From Nitrosomonadales bacterium (GTDB lineage Bacteria; Pseudomonadota; Gammaproteobacteria; Burkholderiales; Gallionellaceae), in the NCBI GenBank assembly GCA_016235045.1, contig JACRME010000016.1:124001-188000 (forward strand): a stretch of DNA of 64,000 nucleotides, given 5' to 3'. Made by a program: the position numbers and the translations under genes. Below, piece by piece: positions 23,019 to 32,442 of the stretch. The notes below the pieces were generated by a model that was not told the origin of the DNA, searched no databases, and saw nothing but the letters and a program-made list of their open reading frames with translations. The first letter of the stretch is position 1; every line of letters begins with the position of its first letter.

Positions 23019-24989
23019 ATGTCAGCAGTCAGCGAAACCCCGCAAAAACTCACGTTCCGCCGTTACAAGGATGGCGACAACAAAGTCCGCCGCCTGAACG
23101 ACAAGATTTTCCAGGCCGGCTGGTCGTACAAATGCCCGACCTATATCCAGTCGACGCCGCCCTGCCAGGGCAGCTGCCCGGCGGGTGAGGACATCCGCGG
23201 TTACCTCGGAATCGTGCGCGGTACCGAGAAGGTGCCGAACGGCGCCGACGGCAAGCCGGTCATGCCGTGGCAGGAATACGCCTGGCGCCGCCTGACCGAA
23301 GCCAACCCGTTCCCGGCCGTGATGGGCCGCGTGTGCCCGGCGCCGTGCGAAAGCGGCTGCAACCGCAACGAAGTGGAAGACCATGTCGGCATCAACTCGG
23401 TCGAGCACTTCCTCGGCGAATACGCCATTGCCAACAAACTCAAGTACGTCAAGCCGGACGTCAAGTCTTCCGGCAAGAAGGTCGCCATTCTCGGCGGCGG
23501 CCCTGCCGGCCTGTCCTGCGCCTACCAACTGGTGAAGCTGGGCCACGACGTCACCGTGTTCGACGAGCATGACCAGCTCGGCGGCATGATGCGTTACGGC
23601 ATCCCCGGTTTCCGTACCCCGCGCGACGTGCTCGACGCGGAAATCCAGCGCATCCTCGACCTCGGCGTGAAGACCCGCCTGAAGACGCGCGTCGGCAGCG
23701 ACATCACCATGGATCAGATCAACAAGGAATTCGACTCCGTGTTCCTCGGCATGGGCGCACAGGCCGGTCGTGCGCTGCCCATCGCCGACAGCGCCGCGCC
23801 CAACGTGGTGACCGCGACCGCCTTCCTGCAAGCCTTCAACGAAGGCCGTCTGCAGCACGTCGGCAAGCGCGTGGTCGTGGTCGGCGGCGGCGATACCTCC
23901 ATCGACGTGGCGACCGTGGCGCGCCGTCTGGGTCACATCAAGCATGCCAATCCGTCCGATGCCGAACAAGCCATCGCCGGACGCATGGCGCACGACGTTG
24001 CCGAAATTTCCGCCAAGGAAGGCGCCGAAGTCGCGCTGACCTCGGTGTTCGACATCGACAAGATGCAGGCCAACAAGCACGAGATCGAGCAGGCGCTGGC
24101 CGAAGGCATCTACATCCTCGGCGGGCTGGCTCCGGTCGCCGTGGTCAAGGATGCCAATGGCCGCGCTACTGCGCTGCGCGTGGTCAAGTGCGAAGCCAAG
24201 TTCGTTTCCGGCCGTCTGGAAATCAAGAACATCGAAGGAACCGAATACAACATCGAAGCCGACCTGATCGTGTCCGCTATTGGCCAGGCTGTGGATTTCA
24301 CCGGACTGGAAGCGTTCAACAACGGCAAGGGCGCGGTCTCGACCGACCGCAACTATGTGGTAAACGGCCAGAAGGGCGTGTTCGCCGGCGGCGACGTGAT
24401 CCGTCCGCACCTGCTGACCACCGCAGTCGGCCACGGCTCCATCGCCGCCGACGGCATCCACAGCTTCCTGCAGGGCAAGGATCTGGAGAAGCGTCCCAAG
24501 ATCGACGCGCACCAGTTCGACCTGATGCGCAAGCTGGCCGAGAAGGGGCTGGAGCCGAAACTGGCGGAAGAGCCGATGCGCGGAACCTGCAACTCCAACG
24601 TGGCGGTGCATAACTTCGACAACCGTTCCGACCGCTACATCATTCCGCACGACAAGCTGTTCCTCGGCCATTTCGGCTACACGCCGCGCAACATCCGCGG
24701 CGTGATCACGCTGGACAAGCAGAGCGCGCTGGGCAACTTCCAGGATCGCCTCGGCGTGCTGGGCGAGAAAGAGGCCGTTGCCGAAGCCAAGCGCTGCATG
24801 AGTTGCGGCATGTGCTTCGAGTGCGACAACTGCGTGGTGTACTGCCCGCAGACCGCCGTGTCGCGCGTGAAGAAGACCGAAGCGACGCTGGGCCGCTACG
24901 TGACGACCAACTACGACAAGTGTATCGGCTGCCACATCTGCGCCGACGTGTGTCCGACCGGTTACATTCAAATGGGTCTGGGTGAGTAA
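23019..24989 (+). CDS. dsrL: DsrL, NAD(P)H-linked iron-sulfur flavoprotein
   Basis: A 656-aa cytoplasmic protein related to the small subunit of glutamate synthase. In sulfur oxidisers it couples DsrAB to NAD(P)+. The N-terminal Cys-rich region (residues 40-125) fits GltD-type clusters; a FAD Rossmann motif Gly-Gly-Gly-Pro-Ala-Gly is near residue 158, a nucleotide motif Gly-Gly-Gly-Asp-Thr near 288, and two C-terminal [4Fe-4S] ferredoxin motifs near 594 and 635. A large antisense frame covers it but has no gene character. The last base of its stop is the first base of dsrJ. Confidence 0.96.
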   Translation: MSAVSETPQKLTFRRYKDGDNKVRRLNDKIFQAGWSYKCPTYIQSTPPCQGSCPAGEDIRGYLGIVRGTEKVPNGADGKPVMPWQEYAWRRLTEANPFPAVMGRVCPAPCESGCNRNEVEDHVGINSVEHFLGEYAIANKLKYVKPDVKSSGKKVAILGGGPAGLSCAYQLVKLGHDVTVFDEHDQLGGMMRYGIPGFRTPRDVLDAEIQRILDLGVKTRLKTRVGSDITMDQINKEFDSVFLGMGAQAGRALPIADSAAPNVVTATAFLQAFNEGRLQHVGKRVVVVGGGDTSIDVATVARRLGHIKHANPSDAEQAIAGRMAHDVAEISAKEGAEVALTSVFDIDKMQANKHEIEQALAEGIYILGGLAPVAVVKDANGRATALRVVKCEAKFVSGRLEIKNIEGTEYNIEADLIVSAIGQAVDFTGLEAFNNGKGAVSTDRNYVVNGQKGVFAGGDVIRPHLLTTAVGHGSIAADGIHSFLQGKDLEKRPKIDAHQFDLMRKLAEKGLEPKLAEEPMRGTCNSNVAVHNFDNRSDRYIIPHDKLFLGHFGYTPRNIRGVITLDKQSALGNFQDRLGVLGEKEAVAEAKRCMSCGMCFECDNCVVYCPQTAVSRVKKTEATLGRYVTTNYDKCIGCHICADVCPTGYIQMGLGE

Positions 24990-25357
24990 TGAGACTGCTA
25001 GCCTCTTTGCTGTTGTGCCTGTGCATTCCCGCGGCCTGGGCGGCTGAAGCGAACGCGCCCAAGCTGGACATCGGCCTGGGCGGCCAATGCGTGAAAGACA
25101 CGCAGTGGATGCGCAAGAATCACATGCACCTGCTCAAGCATCAGCGCGAAGAGACGGTGCGCAAAGGCATACGCGAGGAAAAAGATGCCCTGAAAAATTG
25201 CGTGGAATGTCACGCCAGTGCCGGCGATAACAGCGTGACGGCGCGCGAAGACAGTTTCTGCGTCGGTTGCCACCGTTATGCCGCGGTCAAGATCGACTGC
25301 TTCGAATGCCACGCCAGCAAACGCAAGGCAACGCTCGCCAAGAAGGATGAACAATGA
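24989..25357 (+). CDS. dsrJ: DsrJ, triheme cytochrome c
   Basis: A 122-aa periplasmic protein with an N-terminal hydrophobic signal or anchor (residues 1-18). Three CxxCH motifs are visible: Cys-Val-Glu-Cys-His near 71, Cys-Val-Gly-Cys-His near 91 and Cys-Phe-Glu-Cys-His near 104. It belongs to the DsrMKJOP complex, where its electron partner is not firmly established. ATG overlaps the dsrL stop (TAATG), and its end overlaps dsrO by 4 nt. Confidence 0.95.
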   Translation: MRLLASLLLCLCIPAAWAAEANAPKLDIGLGGQCVKDTQWMRKNHMHLLKHQREETVRKGIREEKDALKNCVECHASAGDNSVTAREDSFCVGCHRYAAVKIDCFECHASKRKATLAKKDEQ

Positions 25358-26070
25358 GCGATATCAATACTCAACGCAGGCAGTTCCTGAAGACCTCGGC
25401 AGGCGCCGCAGCGGTCGCCATTGCGCCGGGGATGTTGCTGTACCAGGTTGCGCACGGCAACACGCAAGCGGCCAGTTCGAAAGTGCGCTGGGGCATGTTG
25501 ATCGACACCACGCAGTGCAAGGAAGGCTGCAACGACTGCGTTGGCGCCTGCAACAAGGAGAACGGTCTGTCGGGCGGCACCAAGGCGACCGATCCGCAAT
25601 GGATACGCAAGATCGAGCTCAAGGATATCGGCAGCGGACGCGTGACCTCGCTGCCGATGATGTGCCAGCATTGCGAGCATCCCCCCTGCGTAGACGTGTG
25701 CCCGACCCAGGCTTCGTTCAAGCGCGCCGACGGTATCGTGCTGGTGGATCGCCACCGCTGCATCGGCTGCCGCTATTGCATGATGGCCTGCCCGTACAAG
25801 GCGCGCTCGTTCGTGCATGAACCGCTGGAAAACCAAAACCCCGACGTGCCGCGCGGCAAGGGCACGGTGGAAGCCTGCTCGCTGTGCGTGCATCGCATCG
25901 ACAAGGGCCAGATCCCGGCCTGCGCCGAAGCATGCGAGAACAAGGCCATCCTGTTCGGCGACCTCAACGATGCCAACAGCGAAATCCACAAGAAGGTGCG
26001 CAGCGTCGCATCCGTGCAGATACGTGCCGACCTGCAACTGAATACCGGCGTCCGTTACCAAGGGCTTTAA
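25354..26070 (+). CDS. dsrO: DsrO, periplasmic ferredoxin-like subunit
   Basis: A 238-aa iron-sulfur protein with a twin-arginine signal (Arg-Arg-Gln-Phe-Leu-Lys, residues 7-12). About sixteen cysteines in ferredoxin groupings (near residues 54-64, 106-118, 137-149 and 172-193) would hold four [4Fe-4S] clusters as in HmcB/NrfC-type proteins. It transfers electrons between DsrJ and DsrP on the periplasmic side. The start overlaps dsrJ by 4 nt. Confidence 0.95.
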   Translation: MSDINTQRRQFLKTSAGAAAVAIAPGMLLYQVAHGNTQAASSKVRWGMLIDTTQCKEGCNDCVGACNKENGLSGGTKATDPQWIRKIELKDIGSGRVTSLPMMCQHCEHPPCVDVCPTQASFKRADGIVLVDRHRCIGCRYCMMACPYKARSFVHEPLENQNPDVPRGKGTVEACSLCVHRIDKGQIPACAEACENKAILFGDLNDANSEIHKKVRSVASVQIRADLQLNTGVRYQGL

Positions 26071-26073
26071 ACC

Positions 26074-27255
26074 ATGGCTGATCTTTCCGCACTGCGTTCC
26101 ATGAATCGTCTGTTTTACGTGCTGCTGGCCCTGGGCGGGCTGGTTGCGCTGGGCGGCGCCTATGCCGTGTTCATGATGGAGCATCACGGCCACGTCATCT
26201 CCGGCATGAACAACCAGATCGTGTGGGGCATGCCGCACGTGTTTGCGATCTTCCTGATCGTCGCGGCTTCCGGCGTATTGAACGTTGCCTCGATCGGCTC
26301 GGTGTTCGGCAAGGCCATCTACAAGGCGCGCGCGCCGCTGGCCAGCCTGCTCTCCATCGCCATGCTGTCGGGCGGCCTGGCCGTGCTGATGCTGGACCTG
26401 GGCAGGCCCGACCGCATCATCGTCGCCGCCACCAACTACAACCTCACCTCGGTATTTGCCTGGAACGTGGTGCTGTATTCCGGCATGTTTTCGCTCGTCA
26501 TCGTCTACCTGTGGACGATGATGGAACGCCGCATGAACATTTTCAACAAGGCCGCCGGCCTGGCCGTGTTCGCCTGGCGCTTTATCCTCACTACCGGTAC
26601 CGGCCTGATTTTCGCCTTCCTCACCGCGCGTCAGGCCTACGGCTCGGCATTGCTGCCACCGATGTTCATCGTGCTGTCGTTTGCCTGGGGACTGGCGGTA
26701 TTCCATGTGGTGCAGGCCGTGATCTACGCATGGAACGAGAAAACCCTCGATCCGGCGATTCTGCACCGCAAAAAGAACCTGCTCGGCGTGTTCGTCATCG
26801 GTTCGCTGTACATGGTCGCCGCTTACCATCTGACCAACCTGTATTTTGCGCACCAAACCGCGTTTGAGAATTTCATCCTGCGCGATGGCGGCATGTTCCC
26901 CAATCTGTTCTGGTGGGGCTATATCGTGATCGGCAACCTGATTCCATTGCTGCTGATCTATGCTCCCGGGCTGGGCAAAAACAAGTCCGTAATGGCGGCG
27001 TCCTTGCTGGTGGTGTTGGGTGCGTTTGCTTTGCTGTACGTATTCATCATCGGCGGACAGGCTTTTCCGCTCAGCATCTTCCCCGGCTATGAAGTCAGCA
27101 GCAGTTTCGCCGACGGACAGATCGCCAGCTACCAACCTTCGCTCTACGAATTCCTGCTGGGCTTCGGCGGACTGGCGATCGCCTTCATCATCACCACCGT
27201 CAGCGTGCGTGTGCTGAATTTCATGCCGCAGGACAAGCCGTACATCTCGGACTGA
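26074..27255 (+). CDS. dsrP: DsrP, NrfD-like integral membrane subunit
   Basis: A 393-aa protein with about ten hydrophobic helices, of the NrfD/HmcC type, which interacts with quinones. It starts 3 bp after dsrO and completes the DsrMKJOP membrane complex. A conserved Tyr-x-Leu-Thr-Ser-Val-Phe-Ala-Trp-Asn stretch near residue 122 fits the family. Length is as expected. Confidence 0.94.
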   Translation: MADLSALRSMNRLFYVLLALGGLVALGGAYAVFMMEHHGHVISGMNNQIVWGMPHVFAIFLIVAASGVLNVASIGSVFGKAIYKARAPLASLLSIAMLSGGLAVLMLDLGRPDRIIVAATNYNLTSVFAWNVVLYSGMFSLVIVYLWTMMERRMNIFNKAAGLAVFAWRFILTTGTGLIFAFLTARQAYGSALLPPMFIVLSFAWGLAVFHVVQAVIYAWNEKTLDPAILHRKKNLLGVFVIGSLYMVAAYHLTNLYFAHQTAFENFILRDGGMFPNLFWWGYIVIGNLIPLLLIYAPGLGKNKSVMAASLLVVLGAFALLYVFIIGGQAFPLSIFPGYEVSSSFADGQIASYQPSLYEFLLGFGGLAIAFIITTVSVRVLNFMPQDKPYISD

Positions 27256-27274
27256 GTTCAGCCGGAAGTCTGCC

Positions 27275-28681
27275 ATGAACCGCATGCTGATCTCGGCAGC
27301 ACACAAATCCTCCGGAAAAACCATGGTAAGCATCGGTCTGTGCGCGGCGCTTGCCGCGCGCGGCCACGTGGTGCAGCCGTTCAAGAAAGGCCCCGACTAC
27401 ATCGACCCGATGTGGCTCAGCCAGGCCGCCGGGCGATCCTGCTTCAACCTCGACCTTTACCTGATGGAGCGCGACGACATCGTCGCCACCTTCGACCGCC
27501 ACAGCGCCGAGGTGAATCTGGTCGAGGGCAACAAGGGTCTGTACGACGGACTCGCGCTGGACGGCAGCAACAGCAACGCCGCGCTGGCCAAGCTGCTCGA
27601 CCTGCCGGTGGTGCTGGTGATCGACGCGCGCGGCATGACGCGCGGCATCGCGCCGCTGATCCTCGGCTACCAGGCCTTCGACCGCGACATCGACATTGCC
27701 GGCGTGATCCTCAACAACCTCGGCGGCCGTCGCCACGAATCCAAGCTGCGCGAAGTGATCGAGCATTACACCGACGTGCCGGTGATCGGCGCCATCCAGT
27801 ATGACGAGCGCCTCTCCATCGAGGAGCGCCATCTCGGCCTGATGCCCAGCAACGAATCGCATGTCGCCGCCTCCAAGATCAAGCAGATCGGCGAGGCCAT
27901 CGCCGAGCAGGTCGATCTGGACAAGCTGCTGGAACTGTCGCGGAAAGAGCCGCTGGCCGTCCCGCACAAGGCGGTAGTGAGCCCGCTGCCCTGCGGCGAC
28001 AAGGTCAGGATCGCCATCGCGCGCGACCGCTCCTTCGGTTTCTATTACGCCGACGACCTCGAAGCGCTGGAGGCGGCGGGCGCGGAACTGGTGCCGTTCG
28101 ACGCGCTGCGCGACGCGCAACTGCCGGAAGTGGACGGGCTGTACATCGGCGGCGGTTTTCCCGAGACCTGTGCCACCGAACTGGAAGCCAACGCCAGCCT
28201 GCGCGCCGGTATCAAGCAGGCCATCGAAAACGGCCTGCCGGCCTATGCCGAATGCGGCGGCCTGATGTACCTGTCGCGCGGCATAGAGTACGAAGGACGC
28301 AATTACGAAATGGTCGGCGCCATTCCCGGCGACGTGAAGATGCACGCCAAGCCCATCGGCCGCGGCTATGTGCACCTGAAGGAAGCGGAGGCGCACCCGT
28401 GGCCGCGCCCGGATACACCTGCCAAACAGATCAAGGCCCACGAGTTCCACTATTCCAGCCTGGAGAACCTTCCGTCGGACTCGCGCTTCGCTTACCATGT
28501 CGAGCGCGGTTACGGCATCGACGGCGACCGCGACGGGCTCATTCTGCATAACCTGCTGGCTTCCTATACCCACCTGCGCACCATCGGCAGTTGCTACTGG
28601 GCGACCCGCTTCGTCGCTTTCGTCCGGCGGTGCAAGGAGCAGCAGGGCAAACCAATTTCAACTATCGGGAAATCGCTATGA
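27275..28681 (+). CDS. dsrN: DsrN, CobB/CbiA-type amidase for siroheme
   Basis: A 468-aa cytoplasmic enzyme of the cobyrinic acid a,c-diamide synthase family. In dsr clusters it amidates siroheme to siroamide for DsrAB. Residues 1-220 hold an ATP-binding domain (Ser-Ser-Gly-Lys-Thr near residue 12, a P-loop-like site); the C-terminal half is a class I glutamine amidotransferase with Glu-Cys-Gly-Gly near residue 327 supplying the catalytic Cys and a His near 390. The ATG lies 19 bp after dsrP. Its stop overlaps the next start (ATGA). Confidence 0.94.
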   Translation: MNRMLISAAHKSSGKTMVSIGLCAALAARGHVVQPFKKGPDYIDPMWLSQAAGRSCFNLDLYLMERDDIVATFDRHSAEVNLVEGNKGLYDGLALDGSNSNAALAKLLDLPVVLVIDARGMTRGIAPLILGYQAFDRDIDIAGVILNNLGGRRHESKLREVIEHYTDVPVIGAIQYDERLSIEERHLGLMPSNESHVAASKIKQIGEAIAEQVDLDKLLELSRKEPLAVPHKAVVSPLPCGDKVRIAIARDRSFGFYYADDLEALEAAGAELVPFDALRDAQLPEVDGLYIGGGFPETCATELEANASLRAGIKQAIENGLPAYAECGGLMYLSRGIEYEGRNYEMVGAIPGDVKMHAKPIGRGYVHLKEAEAHPWPRPDTPAKQIKAHEFHYSSLENLPSDSRFAYHVERGYGIDGDRDGLILHNLLASYTHLRTIGSCYWATRFVAFVRRCKEQQGKPISTIGKSL

Positions 28682-29280
28682 CACAGCAACGCTATCTGGC
28701 AGCCATCGCTGCCTTCGACAAAGCCAACGCCGAAGATCCGAACAAGGAAACGGCCGACGGCAAGGAATATCCCAAGGAACTGCTCTACGCGCAGCGCATG
28801 ACCGAGATGCAGGAGCGTTATGCGCCCGAGGCATCCGAAGCGGTGAAGCTGGCCTGCCGCGCCCAGCACATCCAGCGCTGGAAGACCCCGCGCAGCAACT
28901 ATCCCATGGACCGCAACGGCTACCTGCAATGGCGCACCGGGCTGTACAAGTTCCACGCCGAGACCGCCGGTCGCATCATGAAAGAAGCCGGCTACGACGA
29001 CGAGATGATCGAACGCGTCAAGTCCATCGTCGGCAAGAAGGCGCTCAAGGTGAATCCGGAAACGCAAATGATGGAAGACGTGGTGGACCTGGTGTTCATC
29101 GAACACTACATGCTGCATTTCGCCCAGCAGAAGCCGGACTACACCGAGGAGAAGTGGATCCCCATCATCAAGAAGACCTGGGACAAGATGTCCGACCGCG
29201 CGCATGACTTCGCGCTGGCGGGAAAGATCAAGCTGCCGGAAGCGCTGGTGCCGCTGATCCTGAAATCGATCAAGGGTTAA
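28678..29280 (+). CDS. DUF4202 family protein
   Basis: A 200-aa soluble protein of the DUF4202 family, which is common beside siroheme and sulfite/nitrite reductase genes but has no proved function. Visible are an N-terminal [10 protein letters not shown] segment, a His-Ile-Gln-Arg-Trp motif near residue 63, and a His-Asp-like helix Phe-Ile-Glu-His-Tyr near 143, giving the appearance of an all-alpha protein with several conserved His and Asp. ATG 28678 overlaps the dsrN stop by 4 nt; cysG follows 1 bp after its stop. Co-translation suggests a role in siroheme handling (inference). Confidence 0.85.
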   Translation: MTQQRYLAAIAAFDKANAEDPNKETADGKEYPKELLYAQRMTEMQERYAPEASEAVKLACRAQHIQRWKTPRSNYPMDRNGYLQWRTGLYKFHAETAGRIMKEAGYDDEMIERVKSIVGKKALKVNPETQMMEDVVDLVFIEHYMLHFAQQKPDYTEEKWIPIIKKTWDKMSDRAHDFALAGKIKLPEALVPLILKSIKG

Positions 29281-29281
29281 C

Positions 29282-30661
29282 GTGGATTTTCTGCCGATCT
29301 TTGCCAAAGTAAAAGGCAAGCCCTGCCTGGTGGTGGGCGGGGGCGAGGTCGCCAAACGCAAGGCAGGCGTGCTGCTGGAGGCGGGCGCGCAGGTGCGCGT
29401 GGTGGCCCCCGAGATCGATGCCGAGTTGCAGGCTGAAAAAGGCGTCGAGGCCATCGCCGCGCGTTTTGAGGAAGGACACCTGGACGGCATGATGCTGGTC
29501 GTCGCTGCCACCAACAACCGCGAAGTGAACAAGCTGGTCTCCCTGCTGGCGCAGGCGCGCAACATCCCGGTGAACGTGGTCGACGATCCCGAGTTGTGCA
29601 GCTTCATCATGCCGGCCATCCTCGACCGTTCGCCGCTGATGATCGCGTTCTCCAGCGGCGGCGCTTCGCCGGTGCTGACGCGCATGATGCGCGGCAGGCT
29701 GGAGACGATGATCCCGCAGAATTACAGCCGCCTGGCCGCCTTTGCCGAGCGCTTCCGCGAACTGGTCAAGAGCCGCGTCACCAATCCGCCCAAGCGCCGC
29801 ATCTTCTGGGAGAACGTGTTCGAAGGCGTGGTGGCCGAAAAGGTGCTGACCGGCGACGAGGCGAGCGCCGAAGCGATGCTGCAACAGATGCTGAAGAACG
29901 AGGACAACATCCGGCGCGGCGAGGTATACCTGGTCGGCGCCGGTCCCGGCGATCCCGACCTGCTCACGTTCCGCGCGCTGCGCCTGATGCAGAAAGCCGA
30001 TGTGGTGGTATACGACAACCTGGTGTCCAAGCCCATCGTCGAGATGACGCGGCGCGATGCCGAGCGCATCTACGTCGGCAAAAAGCGCGACGACCACACG
30101 CTGCGCCAGGAAGAGATCAACGACCTGCTGGTGCGTCTGGCCAAGGAAGGCAAGCGCGTGCTGCGCCTCAAGGGCGGCGACCCGTTCATTTTCGGGCGCG
30201 GCGGCGAGGAGATCGAGACGCTGGCGGAGGAGGGCATCCCGTTCCAGGTGGTGCCGGGTATCACCGCCGCCTCGGGTGTTGCATCCTATGCCGGTATACC
30301 GCTGACGCACCGCGATTACGCGCAGTCCTGCATGTTCGTCACCGGCCATCTGAAAGACGGCACCATGAATCTGGACTGGGATGCGCTGGCGCGCCCGAAA
30401 CAGACCGTGGTGGTGTACATGGGGCTGCACGGCCTCGACACCCTGTGCGCCAAGCTCATCGAGCACGGCCTGCCGGATTCCACGCCCATCGCCATCGTGC
30501 AGCAGGGCACCACGCAAAACCAGCGTGTCATCTCCGGCACGTTGAAGACCTTGCCGGGAATTGCAGAACGCGAGAAACCGCAAGCCCCCACGCTCATCAT
30601 CGTCGGCGGCGTGGTCACGTTGCGCGAGAAACTGGCCTGGTTCCATCCGCAAAAATCTTGA
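29282..30661 (+). CDS. cysG: Siroheme synthase, trifunctional CysG
   Basis: A 459-aa enzyme that makes siroheme from uroporphyrinogen III. Residues 1-150 are the NAD-dependent precorrin-2 dehydrogenase/ferrochelatase domain (Gly-Gly-Gly-Glu-Val-Ala near residue 19); residues about 215-455 are the SAM uroporphyrin-III methyltransferase (Val-Gly-Ala-Gly-Pro-Gly-Asp-Pro near 219, [10 protein letters not shown] near 298). Start is GTG at 29282, one base after the DUF4202 stop. Position at the end of dsr indicates dedicated cofactor supply for DsrAB. Confidence 0.95.
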   Translation: MDFLPIFAKVKGKPCLVVGGGEVAKRKAGVLLEAGAQVRVVAPEIDAELQAEKGVEAIAARFEEGHLDGMMLVVAATNNREVNKLVSLLAQARNIPVNVVDDPELCSFIMPAILDRSPLMIAFSSGGASPVLTRMMRGRLETMIPQNYSRLAAFAERFRELVKSRVTNPPKRRIFWENVFEGVVAEKVLTGDEASAEAMLQQMLKNEDNIRRGEVYLVGAGPGDPDLLTFRALRLMQKADVVVYDNLVSKPIVEMTRRDAERIYVGKKRDDHTLRQEEINDLLVRLAKEGKRVLRLKGGDPFIFGRGGEEIETLAEEGIPFQVVPGITAASGVASYAGIPLTHRDYAQSCMFVTGHLKDGTMNLDWDALARPKQTVVVYMGLHGLDTLCAKLIEHGLPDSTPIAIVQQGTTQNQRVISGTLKTLPGIAEREKPQAPTLIIVGGVVTLREKLAWFHPQKS

Positions 30662-30704
30662 AGAGTTGTTCCGTAGTTCAATATAACAATCAGGGAGAGA
30701 AACG

Positions 30705-31604
30705 ATGGTACGAATGACGATCAAGAAAATGTTGCTGGCGGCGTTGTTTCTGTCGGTCGGTGCTGCGCAGGCCGACGATGTGAAACTCAAGCCTTTTGTG
30801 CTGGGCTCGAAAAGCGAGGGCACGGTAGCCGAGAAATCAGCCCAGGTGAAAACGGCGTTGACGACGGCCGGATTTACCGTGGTCGGCGAATATGCCCCCT
30901 ACGCGGGCGCCGACATCATCATTGTCACCAATGACGAACTGAAAACGAATGCGGCTGCTTCCGATGCCGGTGGTTACGGGGCAGTGCAGCGCGTGTCGGT
31001 TACCGAGGCAGGCAAGGAAGTACAGGTGAGCTATACCAACCCGGTGTACATGTCGCATGTGTATCGCATGAGCGGAGACCTCGCCGGCGTGGCGGCAGCA
31101 CTGGAGAAGGCGCTGGGCAGGGTGGAGGAGTTCGGCGCGCAAGGCATGACGGCAAAGCAGGCGCGCAAATACCATTACACCATCGGTATGGAGTATTTCG
31201 ACGAGCCCAGCGAACTGGCCGAATATGCAAGCTACGAAGAGGCAGTACAAGCGGTTGATGCCAAACTGGCAAGCAACCAGAACGGCGTGACCAAGGTTTA
31301 TCGCGTCGATATCCCGGGCAAGCAGGAAAGCGTGTTTGGCGTGGGCATGAAAGGCAGCGACGACAACAAGGCCATGGACGACAAGTTCATCATGAACGAG
31401 ATCGATTTCCGCGACCTGAAGTCCACCGCGCACTTGCCGTATGAAGTGCTGGTTTCCGGCAACAAGGTGTATGCGCTGTATGCGCGTTTCCGCATCGCAA
31501 TCAACTTTCCCGACCTCAGCATGATGGGCAAGAACAGCTTCATGAACATCATGAAGGCGCCGGAAGCGATCCGCAAAGCGCTGCAAAATACCGTTAAGAA
31601 ATAG
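30705..31604 (+). CDS. Uncharacterised 299-aa exported protein
   Basis: No family is certain. A signal peptide (residues 1-23, ending Ala-Gln-Ala) predicts a periplasmic protein. The body has a Glu-Lys-x3-Val-Lys-x-Ala-Leu helix near residue 45 and a following Gly-Phe-Thr-Val-Val-Gly-Glu-Tyr strand that are reminiscent of DUF302 in layout, but the usual Pro-Cys-Arg core is absent; the chain has no cysteine. The C-terminal half looks like a separate alpha/beta domain. A possible promoter is TTGAAG (30658-30663), 18 bp, TATAAC (30682-30687). Ribosome binding site AGGGAGAG. It may be the first gene of a small unit running to 32877. Confidence 0.75.
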   Translation: MVRMTIKKMLLAALFLSVGAAQADDVKLKPFVLGSKSEGTVAEKSAQVKTALTTAGFTVVGEYAPYAGADIIIVTNDELKTNAAASDAGGYGAVQRVSVTEAGKEVQVSYTNPVYMSHVYRMSGDLAGVAAALEKALGRVEEFGAQGMTAKQARKYHYTIGMEYFDEPSELAEYASYEEAVQAVDAKLASNQNGVTKVYRVDIPGKQESVFGVGMKGSDDNKAMDDKFIMNEIDFRDLKSTAHLPYEVLVSGNKVYALYARFRIAINFPDLSMMGKNSFMNIMKAPEAIRKALQNTVKK

Positions 31605-31621
31605 TTTTAATCGGAACTCGC

Positions 31622-32194
31622 ATGGTCACGGAATTGATAAATTCAGTTAAGGCGGGGGAAATCTCCGCGGTGCACCGGATGTTGGCTGCCGGGGCGGACG
31701 TCAATTCGCGTGACGGCGAGGGAGCAACCTTGCTTATGCTGGCGGCACATGCGGGCGACATGGCGATGGTGAAGTCGCTGATCGAGGGCGGTGCGGACGT
31801 TAACGCCAGCGATGAGCGGGGCTGGACTGCCTTGTCCAAGGCGGTGTACAACACGGAGCTCAAGTGCGGATTTGCCGATGTGGTGAATACGCTGATCGGG
31901 GCGGGCGCAAGCATCGAGACGACCATTGGCTATGGCGTGCGGCCGTTAATGCTGGCAGCAGGGTATGGCGAAACCGATGTGGTCGAGGCGCTCCTGCGTG
32001 CCGGTGCGGATGTGCTGGCCCGCAACGAGGGGGGATATACCGCCCTGATGATGGTGAAACAGAAGCATTATGTAGATGTAATCAACCTGTTGCATGAAGC
32101 GGAGCAGTCGGCCGGAGTCGGGGAGGGCAGTTGCGCCAGCAAGAACGCTCCCGGTTCCAACGTCATCACGTTCATGAAGCGTCCCGGCGCGTAA
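31622..32194 (+). CDS. Ankyrin-repeat protein
   Basis: A 190-aa protein with about four ankyrin repeats across residues 10-155; each shows the Gly-Ala-Asp-Val or Gly-Gly-Ala-Asp-Val turn, with Leu-Met-Leu-Ala-Ala helices between. No signal peptide is visible, so it probably acts in the cytoplasm as a protein-binding scaffold. It begins 17 bp after the 299-aa exported protein. Downstream of dsr-cysG it may bind a Dsr component, but that is speculation. Confidence 0.82.
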   Translation: MVTELINSVKAGEISAVHRMLAAGADVNSRDGEGATLLMLAAHAGDMAMVKSLIEGGADVNASDERGWTALSKAVYNTELKCGFADVVNTLIGAGASIETTIGYGVRPLMLAAGYGETDVVEALLRAGADVLARNEGGYTALMMVKQKHYVDVINLLHEAEQSAGVGEGSCASKNAPGSNVITFMKRPGA

Positions 32195-32209
32195 TCGCAG
32201 GAGGCAAGC

Positions 32210-32437
32210 ATGCCCTACTATATTTACCGCGTGACCGAGTTTCCCATCCGCAAACTGGAAAAGCTGGAACAGCATGACGTTTACCGGGACGCATCGGCCC
32301 GGGTAAAGAAAATGCGCACCGAAATGACTGAAGGCTCACCCGCATTGCTGAAGATGATTCACGCCGAGTCCGAATTGCAGGCCGAGGATCTGCTCAACCA
32401 GGTGCGAGAACCAGCCCCTCAGCTCGGGGACGATTGA
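32210..32437 (+). CDS. Small uncharacterised 75-aa protein
   Basis: A charged 75-aa soluble protein, likely helical in residues 15-70 with a heptad-like Leu pattern and a Glu/Asp-rich C-terminus. It opens with Met-Pro-Tyr-Tyr-Ile-Tyr-Arg-Val, a hydrophobic strand. GCAGGAGG lies before ATG 32210, 15 bp after the ankyrin gene. I cannot name a family. Translation continues into the next gene through near-contact of stop and start. Confidence 0.65.
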   Translation: MPYYIYRVTEFPIRKLEKLEQHDVYRDASARVKKMRTEMTEGSPALLKMIHAESELQAEDLLNQVREPAPQLGDD

Positions 32438-32442
32438 ACCTC

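Noticed and set aside
23022-24971. 649-aa antisense open frame opposite dsrL
   Set aside because: It mirrors a GC-rich, strongly codon-biased gene; its translation is low-complexity His/Ala/Val-rich with no family pattern and no ribosome binding site context.
25276-27384. 702-aa antisense open frame opposite dsrO and dsrP
   Set aside because: Covers two well-supported genes; composition is that of a frame shadow (Gln/His/Arg-rich) without recognisable domains.
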